Assembly: GCA_032622095.1 (NCBI GenBank)
Contig: CP136062.1
Span: 3,660,001-3,724,000, forward strand
Direction of reading: 5' to 3'
Source: Siphonodentalium dalli
Lineage: Eukaryota > Mollusca > Scaphopoda > Gadilida > Siphonodentaliidae
Length of the DNA: 64,000 nt
Below are positions 23,169 to 37,543 of the stretch, piece by piece. Every line of letters begins with the position of its first letter. Positions within the stretch are counted from its first letter, which is position 1. A model generated the notes under the pieces. That model searched no databases and was not told the origin of the DNA. It saw nothing but the letters and a program-made list of their open reading frames with translations. Position numbers and translations under genes: made by a program.

Positions 23169-24950
23169 GTGATTTCGACATCACAGACAGGGCAGCCAAT
23201 TCTGTACACAAGCATTTCAGATTTTGAGAAATTGGGTCAGGACGGGTCACGAAATAGAGTCAGGACCCCTGGACATTCACATATTACGCCATTAAAATTG
23301 GTGAGGAGTAAGTATCACGGCATAACTCTTCGTGATTTCGACATCACACACTGGGAAGGCAATTCTGTACAGGATTTCCGCCACACGCAGTTCAGATTTT
23401 GATAAATTGGGTCAGGACGGGTCACGAAATAGAGTCGGAACCCCGAAAATTTACATAATACGCCATTAAAATTGGTGACGAGTAAGTATCACGGCCTAAC
23501 TCTCCGTGATGTCGACATCGCAGACAGGGCAGCCAATTCTGTACAGGATTTCCGCCACACGCAGTTCAGATTTTGATAAATTGGGTCAGGACGGGTCACG
23601 AAATAGAGTCAGGACCCCGGAAATTCATATATTACGCCATTAAAATTGGTGAGGAGTAAGTATCACGGCCTAGCTCTTCGTGATTTCGATATCACAGACA
23701 GGGAAGGCAATTCTGTACAGGATTTCTGCCACACGATGTTCAGATTTTGATAAATTGTGTCAGGACATGTCACAAAATATATTCGGGACCCCGAAAATTT
23801 ACATATTACGCCATTAAAATTGGTGAGGAGTAAGTATCACGACCTAACTCTTCGTGATTTCGACATCACATACAGGGCAACCAATTCTGTACACAAGCAT
23901 TTCAGGTTTTGAGAAATTGGGTCAGGACGGGTCACGAAATAGAGTCAGGACCCCTGGACATTCACATATTACGCCATTAATATTGGTGAGGAGTAAGTAT
24001 CACGGCATAACTCTTCGTGATTTCGACATCACACACATGGAAGGCAATTCTGTACAGGATTTCCGCCACACGCAGTTCAGATTTTGATAAATTGGGTCAG
24101 GACGGGTCACGAAATTGAGTCGGAACCCCGAAAATTTACATAATACGCCATTAAAATTGGTGACGAGTAAGTATCACGGCCTAACTCTCCGTGATGTCGA
24201 CATCGCAGACAGGGCAGCCAATTCTGTACAGGATTTCCGCCACACGCAGTTCAGATTTTGATAAATTGGGTCAGGACGGGTCACGAAATAGAGTCAGGAC
24301 CCCGGAAATTCATATATTACGCCATTAAAATTGGTGAGGAGTAAGTATCACGGCCTAGCTCTTCGTGATTTCGATATCACAGACAGGGAAGGCAATTCTG
24401 TACAGGATTTCTGCCACACGATGTTCAGATTTTGATAAATTGTGTCAGGACATGTCACAAAATATATTCGGGACCCCGAAAATTTACATATTACGCCATT
24501 AAAATTGGTGAGGAGTAAGTATCACGACCTAACTCTTCGTGATTTCGACATCACATACAGGGCAACCAATTCTGTACACAAGCATTTCAGATTTTGAGAA
24601 ATTGGGTCAGGACGGGTCTCGAAATAGAGTCAGGACCCCTGGACATTCACATATTACGCCATTAATATTGGTGAGGAGTAAGTATCACGGCATAACTCTT
24701 CGTGATTTCGACATCACACACAGGGAAGGCAATTCTGTACAGGATTTCCGCCACACGCAGTTCAGATTTTGATAAATTGGGTCAGGACGGGTCACGAAAT
24801 AGAGTCGGAACCCCGAAAATTTACATAATACGCCATTAAAATTGGTGACGAGTAAGTATCACGGCCTAACTCTTCGTGATTTCAATATCACAGAAAGGGC
24901 AGGCAATTCTGTATAGGATTTCCGCCACAGGTAGTTGAGATTTTAAGAAC
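23169..24950 (+). repeat. 4-monomer (685-bp) HOR, about 2.5 tandem copies
   Basis: The trait series GTACACAAGCATTTCAG, CCCCTGGACATTC, GGCATAACTC, CGTGATGTCGACATCGC, TTCTGCCACACGATG and AATTGTGTCAGGACATG repeats at 23169, 23854 and 24539, spacing 685 each time. That equals 4 x 174 less 11, explained mainly by a 12-bp deletion in one monomer of each set. The copies are almost identical, differing for example at CAGGTTTTGAG near 23903 and GGGTCTCGAAATAG near 24614. Confidence 0.9.
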
Positions 24951-27900
24951 TTGGGTCAGGACGGGTCACGAAATAGAGTCAGGACCCCGGAAATTCATAT
25001 ACTACGCCATTTAATGTGGTGGCGAGTAAGTATAACGGCCTTACTCTTCGTGATTTCCACAACACAGGCAGGGCAGCAGTTAATTATGTACAGGATTCCG
25101 CCACTCGCAGTTCAGATTTTGAGAAATTGGGTCAGGACGGGTCACGAAATAGAGTCGGGACCCCGAAAATTAACATATTACGCCATTAAAATTGGTGAGG
25201 AGTGAGTATCACGGCCTAGCTCTTCGTGATTTCGATATCACAGACAGGGAAGGCAATTCTGTACAGGATTTCCGCCACAAGCAGTTCAGATTTTGAGAAA
25301 TTGGGTCAGGACGTGTCACAAAATAGAGTCGGACCCCGAAAATTAACATATTACGCCATTAAAATTGATGAGGAGTGAGTATCACGGCCTAGCTCTTCAT
25401 GATTTCGATATCACAGACAGGACAGGCAATTATGTACAGGATTTCCGCCACACGCAGTTCAGATTTTGAGAAATTGGGTCATGACGGGTCACAAAATATA
25501 TTCGGGACCCCGAAAATTCACATATTATGACATTAAAATTGGTGAGGAGTAAGTATCACGGCAAAAGTCTTCGTGATTTCGACATCACACACAGGGAAGG
25601 CAATTCTGTACAGGATTTCCGCCACACGCAGTTGAGATTTTGAAAAATTGGGTCAGGACGGGTCACGAAATAGAGTCGGCACCCCGAAAATTCATATACT
25701 ACGCCATTTAATGTGGTGTCGAGTAAGTATAACGGCCTTGCTCTTCGTGATTTCCAGAACACAGGCAGGGCAGGCACTTCTGTACAGGTTTTCTGCCACA
25801 CGCAGTTCAGATTTTGAGAAATAGGATCAGGACGTGTCACGAAATAGAGTCAGGACCCCGGAAATTCATATATTACGCCATTAAAATTTGTGAGGAGTAA
25901 GTATCACGGCCTAGCTCTTCGTGATTTAGATATCACAGACAGGGAAGGCAATTCTGTACAGGATTTCCGCTACACGCAGTTCAGATTTTGAGAAATTGGG
26001 TCAGGACATGTCACGAAATAGAGTCGGGACCCCGAACATTAACATATTACGCCATTAACATTGGTGAGGAGTAAGTATCACGGCATAGCTATTCGTGAAT
26101 TCGATATCACAGACAGGGCAGGCAATTCTGTACAGGATTTCCGCCACACGCAGTTGAAATTTTGATAACTTGGGTCAGGACGGGTCACGAAATAGAGTCG
26201 TGACCCCGGAAATTTACATAATACGCCATTAAAATTGGTGACGAGTAAGTATCACGGCATAACTCTCCGTGATTTCGACATCACAGACAGGGCAGCCAAT
26301 TATGTACAGGATTTCCGCCACACGCAGTTCTGATTTTGATAAATTGGGTTAGGACGGGTCACGAAATAGAGTCGGGACCCCGGAAATTTACATAATACGC
26401 CATTAAAATTTATGACGAGTAAGTATCACGGCCTAACTATTCGTGATTTCAATATCACAGAAAGGGCAGGCAATTCTGTATAGGATTTCCGCCACAGGCA
26501 GTTGAGATTTTAAGAAATTGGGTCAGGACGGGTCACGAAATAGAGTCAGGACCCCGGAAATTCATATACTACGCCATTTAATGTGGTGGCGAGTAAGTAT
26601 AACGGCCTTGCTCTTCGTGATTTCCACAACACAGGCAGGGCAGGCAATTCTGTACAGGATTTCCACCACCTGCAGTTCAGATTTTGAGAAATTGGGTCAG
26701 GACGGGTCACGAAATAGAGTCGGGACCCCGAAAATTAACATATTACGCCATTAAAATTGGTGAGGAGTAAGTATCACGACCTAACTCTTCGTGATTCCGA
26801 CATCACATACAGGGCAGCCAATTCTGTACAGGATTTCCGACACAAGCATTTCAGATTTTGAGAAATTGGGTCAGGACGGGTCACGAAATAGAGTCAGGAC
26901 CCTTGGACATTCACATATTACGCCATTAAAATTGGTGAGGAGTAAGTATCACGGCATAACTCTTCGTGATTTCGACATCGCAGACAGGGCAGCCAATTCT
27001 GTACAGGATTTCCGCCACACGCAGTTCAGATTTTGATAAATTGGGTCAGGACGGGTCACGAAATAGAGTCAGGACCCCGGAAATTCATATATTACGCCAT
27101 TAAAATTGGTGAGGAGTAAGTATCACGGCCTCTCTCTCCGCGATGTCGACATCACAGACAGGGCAGCCAATTGTGTATAGGATTTCCGCCACACGCAGTT
27201 CAGATTTTGATAAATTGGGTCAGGACGGGTCACGAAATAGAGTCGGGACCCCGAAATTTACATAATACGCCATTAAAATTGGTGACGAGTAAGTATCACG
27301 GCCTAACTCTTCGTGATTTCAATATCACAGAAAGGGCAGGCAATTCTGTATAAGATTTCCGCCACAAGCAGTTCAGATTTTGATAAATTGTGTCAGGGCG
27401 GGTCACGAAATAGAGTCGGGACCCCAAAAATTAACATATTACGCCATTACAATTGGTGAGGAGTAAGTATCACGGCCAGCTCTCCCTGATTTCGACATCA
27501 CAGACAGGGCAGCCAATTATGTACAGGATTTCCGCCACAAGCAGTTCAGATTTTAAGAAATAGGGTCATGACGTGTCACGAATTAGAGTCGGGACCCCGA
27601 AAATTAACATATTACGCCATTAAAATTGGTGAGGAATGAGTATCACGGCATAGCTCTTCGTGATTTCGATATCACAGACAGGGAAGGCAATTCTGTACAG
27701 GATTTCCGCCACAAGCAGTTCAGATTTTGATAAATTGGGTCAGGACGTGTCACGAAATAGAGTCGGACCCCGAAAATTAACATATTACGCCATTAAAATT
27801 GATGAAGAGTGAGTATCACGGCCTAGCTATTCGTGATTTCGATATCACAATCAGGACAGGCAATTATGTACAGGATTTCCGCCACACGCAGGTCAGATTT

Positions 27901-28860
27901 TGAGAAATTGGGTCATGACGGGTCACAAATTATATTCGGGACCCCGAAAATTCACATATTATGACATTAAAATTGGTGAGGAGTAAGTATCACGGCAAAA
28001 GTCTTCGTGATTTCGACATCACACACAGGGAAGGCAATTCTGTACAGGATTTCCGCCACACGCAGTTGAGATTTTGAAAAATTGGGTCAGGACGGGTCAC
28101 GAAATAGAGCCGGGACCCCGAAAATTCATATACTACGCCATTTAATGTGGTGAGGAGTAAGTATAACGGCCTTGCTCTTCGTGATTTCCAGAACACAGGC
28201 AGGGCAGGCAATTCTGTACAGGATTTCCGCCACACGCAGTTCAGATTTTGAGAAATAGGATCAGGATGTGTCACGAAATAGAGTCAGGACCCCGTAAATT
28301 CATATATTACGCCATTAAAATTTGTGAGGAGTAAGAATCACGGCCTAGCTCTTCGTGATTTAGATATCACAGACAGGGAAGGCAATTCTGTACAGGATTT
28401 CCGTTACACGCAGTTCAGATTTTGAGAAATTGGGTCAGGACATGTCACGAAATAGAGTCGGGACCCCGAACATTAACATATTACGCCATTAACATTGGTG
28501 AGGAGTAAGTATCACGGCATAGCTATTCGTGATTTCGATATCACAGACAGGGCAGGCAATTCTGTACAGGATTTCCGCCACACTCAGTTGAGATTTTGAT
28601 AAATTGGGTCAGGACGGGTCACGAAATAGAGTCGTGACCCCGGAAATTTACATAATACGCCATTAAAATTGGTGACGAGTAAGTATCACGGCCTAACTCT
28701 TCGTGATTTCGACATCACAGACAGGGCAGCCAATTCTGTACAGGATTTCCGCCACACGCAGTTCAGATTTTGAGAAATAGGGTCAGGACGTGTCACGAAA
28801 TAGAGTCGGGACCCCGAAAATTAACATATTACGCCATTAAAATTGGTGAGGAGTGAGTAC
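24951..28860 (+). repeat. Satellite block, D end, with mosaic joins
   Basis: The order here continues the D unit (CAGCAGTTAATTATG at 25074; CGGCACCCCG at 25678; TATTATGACATT at 25522 and 27957; CCTTGGACATTC at 26911). Between 27978 and about 28550 the sequence follows 21922-22490 closely at an offset of 6,056, including CCCCGTAAATTC and GTAAGAATCACGG, whereas its neighbours follow other copies. The block is reproduced, with losses, in 61976-64000. Confidence 0.75.
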
Positions 28861-31279
28861 CACGGCCTAGCTCTTCGTGATTTCGATATCTATCGCAAAC
28901 AGGGCAGGCAATTCTGTACAGGATTTCCGCCACACGCAGTTCAGATTTTGATAAATTGGGTCAGGACGTGTCACAAAATAGAGTCGGGACCCTTGAAATT
29001 GATGAGGAGTGAGTATCACGGCATAAGTCTTCTTGATTTCGACATCACACACAGGGAAGGCAATTCTGTACAGGATTTCCGCCACACGCAGTTCAGATTT
29101 TGATAAATTGTGTCAGGGCGGGTCACGAAATAGAGTCGGGACCCCGAAAATTTACATAATACGCCATTAAAATTGGTGACGAGTCAGTATCACGGCCTAA
29201 CTCTTCGTGATTTCGATATCACAGACAGGGCAGGCAATTCTGTATAGGATTTCCGCCACACGCAGTTGAGATTTTAAGAAATTGGGTCAGGACGGGTCAC
29301 GAAATAGAGTCAGGACCCCGGAAATTCATATACTACGCCATTTAATGTGGTGACGAGTAAGTATAACGGCCTTGCTCTTCGTGATTTCGATATCACAGAC
29401 AGGGCAGTCTATTCTGTACAGGATTTCCGCCACACGCAGTTCAGATTTTGAGAAATTGGGTCAGGACGTGTCGCGAAATAGAGTCGGGACCCCGAAAATT
29501 CAAATATTACGCCATTAAAATTGGTGAGGAGTAAGTATCACGGCTTAACTCTTCGTGATTTCGATAACACATACAGGGCAGGCAATTCTGTACAGGATTT
29601 CCGCCACACACGCAGTATAGATTTTGAGAAATTGGGTCAGGACGGGTCACGAAATAGAGTCGGGACCCCGAAAATTTACATAATACGCCATTAAAATTGG
29701 TGAGGAGTAAGTATCACGGCCTATCTCTTCGTGATTTCGATATCACAGACAGGGCAGGCAATTCTGTATAGGATTTCCGCCACACGCAATTGAGATTTTA
29801 AGAAATTGGGTCAGGACGGGTCACGAAATAGAGTCAGGACCCCAGAAATTCACATATTACGCCATTAAAATTGGTGAGGAGTAAGTATCACGGAATAGCT
29901 CTTCGTGATTTCGATATCACAGACAGGGCAGGCTATTCTGTACAGGATTTCCGCCACACGCAGTTCAGATTATGAGAAATTGGGTCAGGACGTGTCGCGA
30001 AATAGAGTCGGGACCCCGAAAATTCGCGTATTACGCCATTAAAATTGGTGAGGAGTAAGTATCATGGCTTAACTCTTCGTGATTTCGATAACACAGACAG
30101 GGCAGGCAATTCTGTACAGGATTTCCGCCACAAACGCAGTTCAGATTTTGAGAAATTGGGTCAGGACGGGTCACGAAATAGAGTCGGGACCCCGAAAATT
30201 AACATATTACGCCATTAAAATTGGTGAGGAGTGAGTATCACGGCCTAGCTTTTCGTGATTTCGATATCACAGACAGGGAAGGCAATTCTGTACAGGATTT
30301 CCGCCACAAGCAGTTCAGATTTTGAGAAATTGGGTCAGGACGTGTCACGAAATAGAGTCGGACCCCGAAAATTAACATATTACGCCATTAAAATTGATGA
30401 GGAGTGAGTATCACCGCCTAGCTCTTCATGATTTCGATATAACATACAGGACAGGCAATTCTGTACAGGATTTCCGCCACACGCAGTTCAGATTTTGAGA
30501 AATTGGGTCATGACGGGTCACAAAATATATTCGGGACCCCGAAAATTCACATATTATGACATTAAAATTGGTGAGGAGTAAGTATCACGGCAAAAGTCTT
30601 CGTGATTTCGACATCACACACAGGGAAGGCAATTCTGTACAGGATTTCCGCCACACGCAGTTGAGATTTTGAAAAATTGGGTCAGGACGGGTCACGAAAT
30701 AGAGTCGGCACCCCGAAAATTCATATACTACGCCATTTAATGTGGTGACGAGTAAGTATAACGGCCTTGCTCTTCGTGATTTCCAGAACACAGGCAGGGC
30801 AGGCAATTCTGTACAGGATTTCCGCCACACGCAGTTCAGATTTTGAGAAATAGGATCAGGACTTGTCACGAAATAGAGTCAGGACCCCGGAAATTCATAT
30901 ATTACGCCATTAAAATTTGTGAGGAGTAAGTATCACGGCCTAGCTCTTCGTGATTTAGATATCACAGACAGGGAAGGCAATTCTGTACAGGATTTCCGCC
31001 ACACGCAGTTCAAATTTTGAGAAATTGGGTCAGGACATGTCACGAAATAGAGTCGGGACCCCGAACATTAACATATCACGCCATTAGCATTGGTGAGGAG
31101 TAAGTATCACGGCATAGCTATTCGTGATTTCGATATCACAGACAGGGCAGGCAATTCTGTACAGGATTTCCGCCACACGCAGTTGAAATTTTGATAACTT
31201 GGGTCAGGACGGATCACGAAATAGAGTCGTGACCCCGGAAATTTACATAATACGCCATTAAAATTGGTGACGAGTAAGT
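28861..31279 (+). repeat. Satellite block with a 524-bp (3-monomer) repeat
   Basis: GACGTGTCGCGAAATAGAG occurs near 29466 and again near 29990 (offset 524), with parallel variants GGGCAGTCTATTC / GGGCAGGCTATTC and an extra 2 bp in the CCGCCACACACGCAG box. At 28991 a monomer lacks about 22 bp: GGGACCC is joined to TTGAAATTGATGAGG. The block has relatives at 52600-53250 and 55740-56380. The final 800 bp return to the TATTATGACATT / CGGCACCCCG order. Confidence 0.75.
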
Positions 31280-34200
31280 ATCACGGCATAACTCTCCGTG
31301 ATTTCGACATCACAGACAGGGCAGCCAATTCTGTACAGCATTTCCGCCACACGCACTTCAGATTTTGAGAAATTGGGTCTGGACGGGTCACGAAATAGAG
31401 TCGGGACCCCGGAAATTTACATAATACGCCATTAAAATTTATGACGAGTAAGTATCACGGCCTAACTATTCGTGATTTCAATATCACAGAAAGGGCAGGC
31501 AATTCTGTATAGGATTTCCGCCACAGGCAGTTGAGATTTTAAGAAATTGGGTCAGGACGGGTCACGAAATAGAGTCAGGACCCCGGAAATTCATATACTA
31601 CGCCATTTAATGTGGTGGCGTGTAAGTATAACAGCCTTGCTCTTCGTGATTTCCACAACACAGGCAGGGCAGGCAATTCTGTACAGGATTTCCTCCACCT
31701 GCAGTTCAGATTTTGAGAAATTGGGTCAGGACGGGTCACGAAATAGAGTCGGGACCCCGAAAATTAACATATTACGCCATTAAAATTGGTGAGGAGTAAG
31801 TATCACGACCTAACTCTTCGTGATTCCGACATCACATACAGGGCAGCCAATTCTGTACAGGATTTCCGACACACGCATTTCAGATTTTGAGAAATTGGGT
31901 CAGGACGGGTCACGAAATAGAGTCAGGACCCCTGGACATTCACATATTACGCCATTAAATTGGTGAGGAGTAAGTATCACGGCATAACTCTTCGTGATTT
32001 CGACATCGCAGACAGGGCAGCCAATTCTGTACAGGATTTCCGCCACACGCAGTTCAGATTTTGATAAATTGGGTCAGGACGGGTCACGAAATAGAGTCAG
32101 GACCCCGGAAATTCATATATTACGCCATTAAAATTGGTGAGGAGTAAGTATCACGGCCTAGCTCTTCGTGATTTCGATGTCACAGACAGGGAAGGCAATT
32201 CTGTACATGATTTCTGCCACACGCAGTTCAGATTTTGATAAATTGGGTCAGGACATGTCACAAAATATATTCGGGACCCCGAAAATTCACATATTACGGC
32301 ATTCAAATTGTTGAGGAGTAAGTATCACGGCGTCTCTCTCCGCGATGTCGACATCACAGACAGGGCAGCCAATTATGTATTGGATTTCCGCCACACGCAG
32401 TTCAGATTTTGATAAATTGGGTCAGGACGGGTCACCAAATAGAGTCGGGACCCCGAAATTTTCATAATACGCCATTAAAATTGGTGACGAGTAAGTATCA
32501 CGGCCTAACTCTTCGTGATTTCAATATCACAGAAAGGGCAGGCAATTCTGTATAGGATTTCCGCCACAGGTAGTTGAGATTTTAAGAACTTGTGTCAGGA
32601 CGGGTCACGAAATAGAGTCAGGACCCCGGAAATTCATATACTACGCCATTTAATGTGGTGGCGAGTAAGTATAACGGCCTTACTCTTCGTGATTTCCACA
32701 ACACAGGCAGGGCAGCAGGTAATTATGTATAGGATTTCAGCCACTCGCAGTTCAGATTTTGAGAAATAGGGTCAGGACGGGTCACGAAATAGAGTCGGGA
32801 CCCCAAAAATTAACATATTACGCCATTACAATTGGTGAGGAGTAAGTATCACGGCCAGCTCTCCCTGATTTCGACATCACAGACAGGGCAGCCAATTCTG
32901 TACAGGATTTCCGCCACAAGCAGTTCAGATTTTAAGAAATAGGGTCATGACGTGTCACGAATTAGAGTCGGGACCCCGAAAATTAACATATTACGCCATT
33001 AAAATTGGTGAGGAATGAGTATCACGGCCTAGATCTTCGTGATTTCGATATCACAGACAGGGAAGGCAATTCTGTACAGGATTTCGGCCACAAGCAGTTC
33101 AGATTTTGAGAAATTGGGTCAGGACGTGTCACGAAATAGAGTCGGACCCCGAAAATTAACATATTACGCCATTAAAATTGATGAGGAGTGAGTATCACGT
33201 CCTAGCTCTTCGTGATTTCGATATCACAGACAGGACAGGCAATTATGTACAGGATTTCCGCCACACGCAGTTCAGATTTTGAGAAATTGGGTCATGACGG
33301 GTCACAAACTATATTCGGGACCCCGAAAATTCACATATTATGACATTAAAATTGGTGAGGAGTAAGTATCACGGCAAAGGTCTTCGTGATTTCGACATCA
33401 CACGCAGGGAAGGTAATTCTGTACAGGATTTCCGCCACACGCAGTTGAGATTTTGAAAAATTGGGTCAGGACGGGTCACGAAATTGAGCCGGGACCCCGA
33501 AAATTCATATACTACGCCATTTAATGTGATGAGAAGTAAGTATAACGGCCTTGCTCTTCGTGATTTCCAGAACACAGGCAGGGCAGGCAATTCTGTACAG
33601 GATTTCCGTTACACGCAGTTCAGATTTTGAGAAATTGGGTCAGGACATGTCACGAAATAGAGTCGGGACCCCGAACATTAACATATTACGCCATTAACAT
33701 TGATGAGGAGTAAGTATCACGGCATAGCTGTTCGTGATTTCGATATCACAGACAGGGCAGGCAATTCTGTACAGGATTTCCGCCACACGCAGTTGAGATT
33801 TTGATAAATTGGGTCAGGACGGGTCACGAAATAGAGTCGTGACCCCGGAAATTTACATAATACGCCATTAAAATTGGTGACGAGTAAGTATCACGGCCTA
33901 ACTCTCCGTGATTTCGACATCACAGACAGGGCAGCCAATTATGTACAGGATTGCCGCCACACGCAGTTCAGATTTTGATAAATTGGGTCAGGACGTGTCA
34001 CAAAATAGAGTCGGGACCCCGAAAATTAACATATTACGCCGTTGAAATTGATGAGGAGTGAGTATCACGGCATAAGTCTTCTTGATTTCGACATCACACA
34101 CAGGGAAGGCAATTCTGTACAGGATTTCCGCCACACGCAGTTGAGATTTTAAGAAATTGGGTCAGGACGGGTCACGAAATAGAATCAGGACCCCGGAAAT

Positions 34201-34411
34201 TCATATACTACGCCATTTAATGTGGTGACGAGTAAGTATAACGGCCTTGCTCTTCGTGATTTCCACAACAAAGGCAGGGCAGCCAATTCTGTACAGGATT
34301 TTCGCCACACGCAGTTCAGATTTTGATAAATTGGGTCAGGACTGGTCACGAAATAGAGTCAGGACCCCGGAAATTCATATATTACGCCATTTAAATTGGT
34401 GAGGAATAAGT
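31280..34411 (+). repeat. HOR unit F1, 18 monomers (3,132 bp)
   Basis: First of two adjacent copies. The offset is 3,132 throughout (31547 to 34679; 33369 to 36501), exactly 18 x 174. Shared diagnostics: GGGTCTGGACGGG, TTTCCTCCACCTGCAG, GGCGTGTAAGTATAAC, a one-base loss in CATTAAATTGGTG, GATTTCGATGTCACAG, TGTATTGGATTTCC, GAACTTGTGTCAGG and TTTCGGCCACAAG. Confidence 0.9.
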
Positions 34412-37400
34412 ATCACGGCATAACTCTCCGTGATTTCGACATCACAGACAGGGCAGCCAATTCTGTACAGGATTTCCGCCACACGCAGTTCAGATTTTGA
34501 TAAATTGGGTCTGGACGGGTCACGAAATAGAGTCGGGACCCCGGAAATTTACATAATACGCCATTAAAATTTATGACGAGTAAGTATCACGGCCTAACTA
34601 TTCGTGATTTCAATATCACAGAAAGGGCAGGCAATTCTGTATAGGATTTCCGCCACAGGCAGTTGAGATTTTAAGAAATTGGGTCAGGACGGGTCACGAA
34701 ATAGAGTCAGGACCCCGGAAATTCATATACTACGCCATTTAATGTGGTGGCGTGTAAGTATAACGGCCTTGCTCTTCGTGATTTCCACAACACAGGCAGG
34801 GCAGGCAATTCTGTACAGGATTTCCTCCACCTGCAGTTCAGATTTTGAGAAATTGGGTCAGGACGGGTCACGAAATAGAGTCGGGACCCCGAAAATTAGC
34901 ATATTACGCCATTACAATTGGTGAGGAGTAAGTATCACGACCTAACTCATCGTGATTCCGACATCACATACAGGGCAGCCAATTCTGTACAGGATTTCCG
35001 ACACACGCATTTCAGATTTTGAGAAATTGGGTCAGGACGGGTCACGAAATAGAGTCAGGACCCCTGGACATTCACATATTACGCCATTAAATTGGTGAGG
35101 AGTAAGTATCACGGCATAACTCTTCGTGATTTCGACATCGCAGACAGGGCAGCCAATTCTGTACAGGATTTCCGCCACACGCAGTTTAGATTTTGATAAA
35201 TTGGGTCAGGACGGGTCACGAAATAGAGTCAGGACCCCGGAAATTCATATATTACGCCATTAAAATTGGTGAGGAGTAAGTATCACGGCCTAGCTCTTCG
35301 TGATTTCGATGTCACAGACAGGGAAGGCAATTCTGTACATGATTTCTGCCACACGCAGTTCAGATTTTGATAAATTGGGTCAGGACATGTCACAAAATAT
35401 ATTCGGGACCCCGAAAATTCACATATTACGGCATTCAAATTGTTGAGGAGTAAGTATCACGGCCTCTCTCTCCGCGATGTCGACATCACAGACAGGGCAG
35501 CCAATTATGTATTGGATTTCCGCCACACGCAGTTCAGATTTTGATAAATTGGGTCAGGACGGGTCACGAAATAGAGTCGGGACCCCGAAATTTTCATAAT
35601 ACGCCATTAAAATTGGTGACGAGTAAGTATCACGGCCTAACTCTTCGTGATTTCAATATCACAGAAAGGGCAGGCAATTCTGTATAGGATTTCCGCCACA
35701 GGTAGTTGAGATTTTAAGAACTTGTGTCAGGACGGGTCACGAAATAGAGTCAGGACCCCGGAAATTCATATACTACGCCATTTAATGTGGTGGCGAGTAA
35801 GTATAACGGCCTTACTCTTCGTGATTTCCACAACACAGGCAGGGCAGCAGGTAATTATGTACAGGATTTCCGCCACTCGCAGTTCAGATTTTGAGAAATT
35901 GGGTCAGGACGGGTCACGAAATAGAGTCGGGACCCCAAAAATTAACATATTACGCCATTACAATTGGTGAGGAGTAAGTATCACGGCCAGCTCTCCCTGA
36001 TTTCGACATCACAGACAGGGCAGCCAATTCTGTACAGGATTTCCGCCACAAGCAGTTCAGATTTTAAGAAATAGGGTCATGACGTGTCACGAATTAGAGT
36101 CGGGACCCCGAAAATTAACATATTACGCCATTAAAATTGGTGAGGAATGAGTATCACGGCCTAGATCTTCGTGATTTCGATATCACAGACAGGGAAGGCA
36201 ATTCTGTACAGGATTTCGGCCACAAGCAGTTCAGATTTTGAGAAATTGGGTCAGGACGTGTCACGAAATAGAGTCGGACCCGGAAAATTAACATATTACG
36301 CCATTAAAATTGATGAGGAGTGAGTATCACGTCCTAGCTCTTCGTGATTTCGATATCACAGACAGGACAGGCAATTATGTACAGGATTTCCGCCACACGC
36401 AGTTCAGATTTTGAGAAATTGGGTCATGACGGGTCACAAATTATATTCGGGACCCCGAAAATTCACATATTATGACATTAAAATTGGTGAGGAGTAAGTA
36501 TCACGGCAAATGTCTTCGTGATTTCGACATCACACGCAGGGAAGGTAATTCTGTACAGGATTTCCGCCACACGCAGTTGAGATTTTGAAAAATTGGGTCA
36601 GGACGGGTCACGAAATTGAGCCGGGACCCCGAAAATTCATATACTACGCCATTTAATGTGGTGAGGAGTAAGTATAACGGCCTTGCTCTTCGTGATTTCC
36701 AGAACACAGGCAGGGCAGGCAATTCTGTACAGGATTTCCGTTACACGCAGTTCAGATTTTGAGAAATTGGGTCAGGACATGTCACGAAATAGAGTCGGGA
36801 CCCCGAACATTAACATATTACGCCATTAACATTGATGAGGAGTAAGTATCACGGCATAGCTGTTCGTGATTTCGATATCACAGACAGGGCAGGCAATTCT
36901 GTACAGGATTTCCGCCACACGCAGTTGAGATTTTGATAAATTGGGTCAGGACGGGTCACGAAATAGAGTCGTGACCCCGGAAATTTACATAATACGCCAT
37001 TAAAATTGGTGACGAGTAAGTATCACGGCCTAACTCTCCGTGATTTCGACATCACAGACAGGGCAGCCAATTATGTACAGGATTGCCGCCACACGCAGTT
37101 CAGATTTTGATAAATTGGGTCAGGACGTGTCACAAAATAGAGTCGGGACCCCGAAAATTAACATATTACGCCGTTGAAATTGATGAGGAATGAGTATCAC
37201 GGCATAAGTCTTCTTGATTTCGACATCACACACAGGGAACGCAATTCTGTACAGGATTTCCGCCACACGCAGTTGAGATTTTAAGAAATTGGGTCAGGAC
37301 GGGTCACGAAATAGAGTCAGGACCCCGGAAATTCATATACTACGCCATTTAATGTGGTGACGAGTAAGTATAACGGCCTTGCTCTTCGTGATTTCCACAA

Positions 37401-37543
37401 CAAAGGCAGGGCAGCCAATTCTGTACAGGATTTCCGCCACACGCAGTTCAGATTTTGATAAATTGGGTCAGGACTGGTCACGAAATAGAGTCAGGACCCC
37501 GGAAATTCATATATTACGCCATTTAAATTGGTGAGGAGTAAGT
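34412..37543 (+). repeat. HOR unit F2, 18 monomers (3,132 bp)
   Basis: Adjacent near-identical copy of 31280-34411. Differences noted include CATTACAATTGG versus CATTAAAATTGG near 34912, CTCATCGTG near 34947, TCGGACCCGG near 36276, and AATGTGGTGAGG versus AATGTGATGAGA near 36655. The right edge is marked where GGTGAGGAATAAG/GGCATAACTC of F1 is replaced by GGTGAGGAGTAAG/ATGGCCTAGCTC. Confidence 0.9.
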
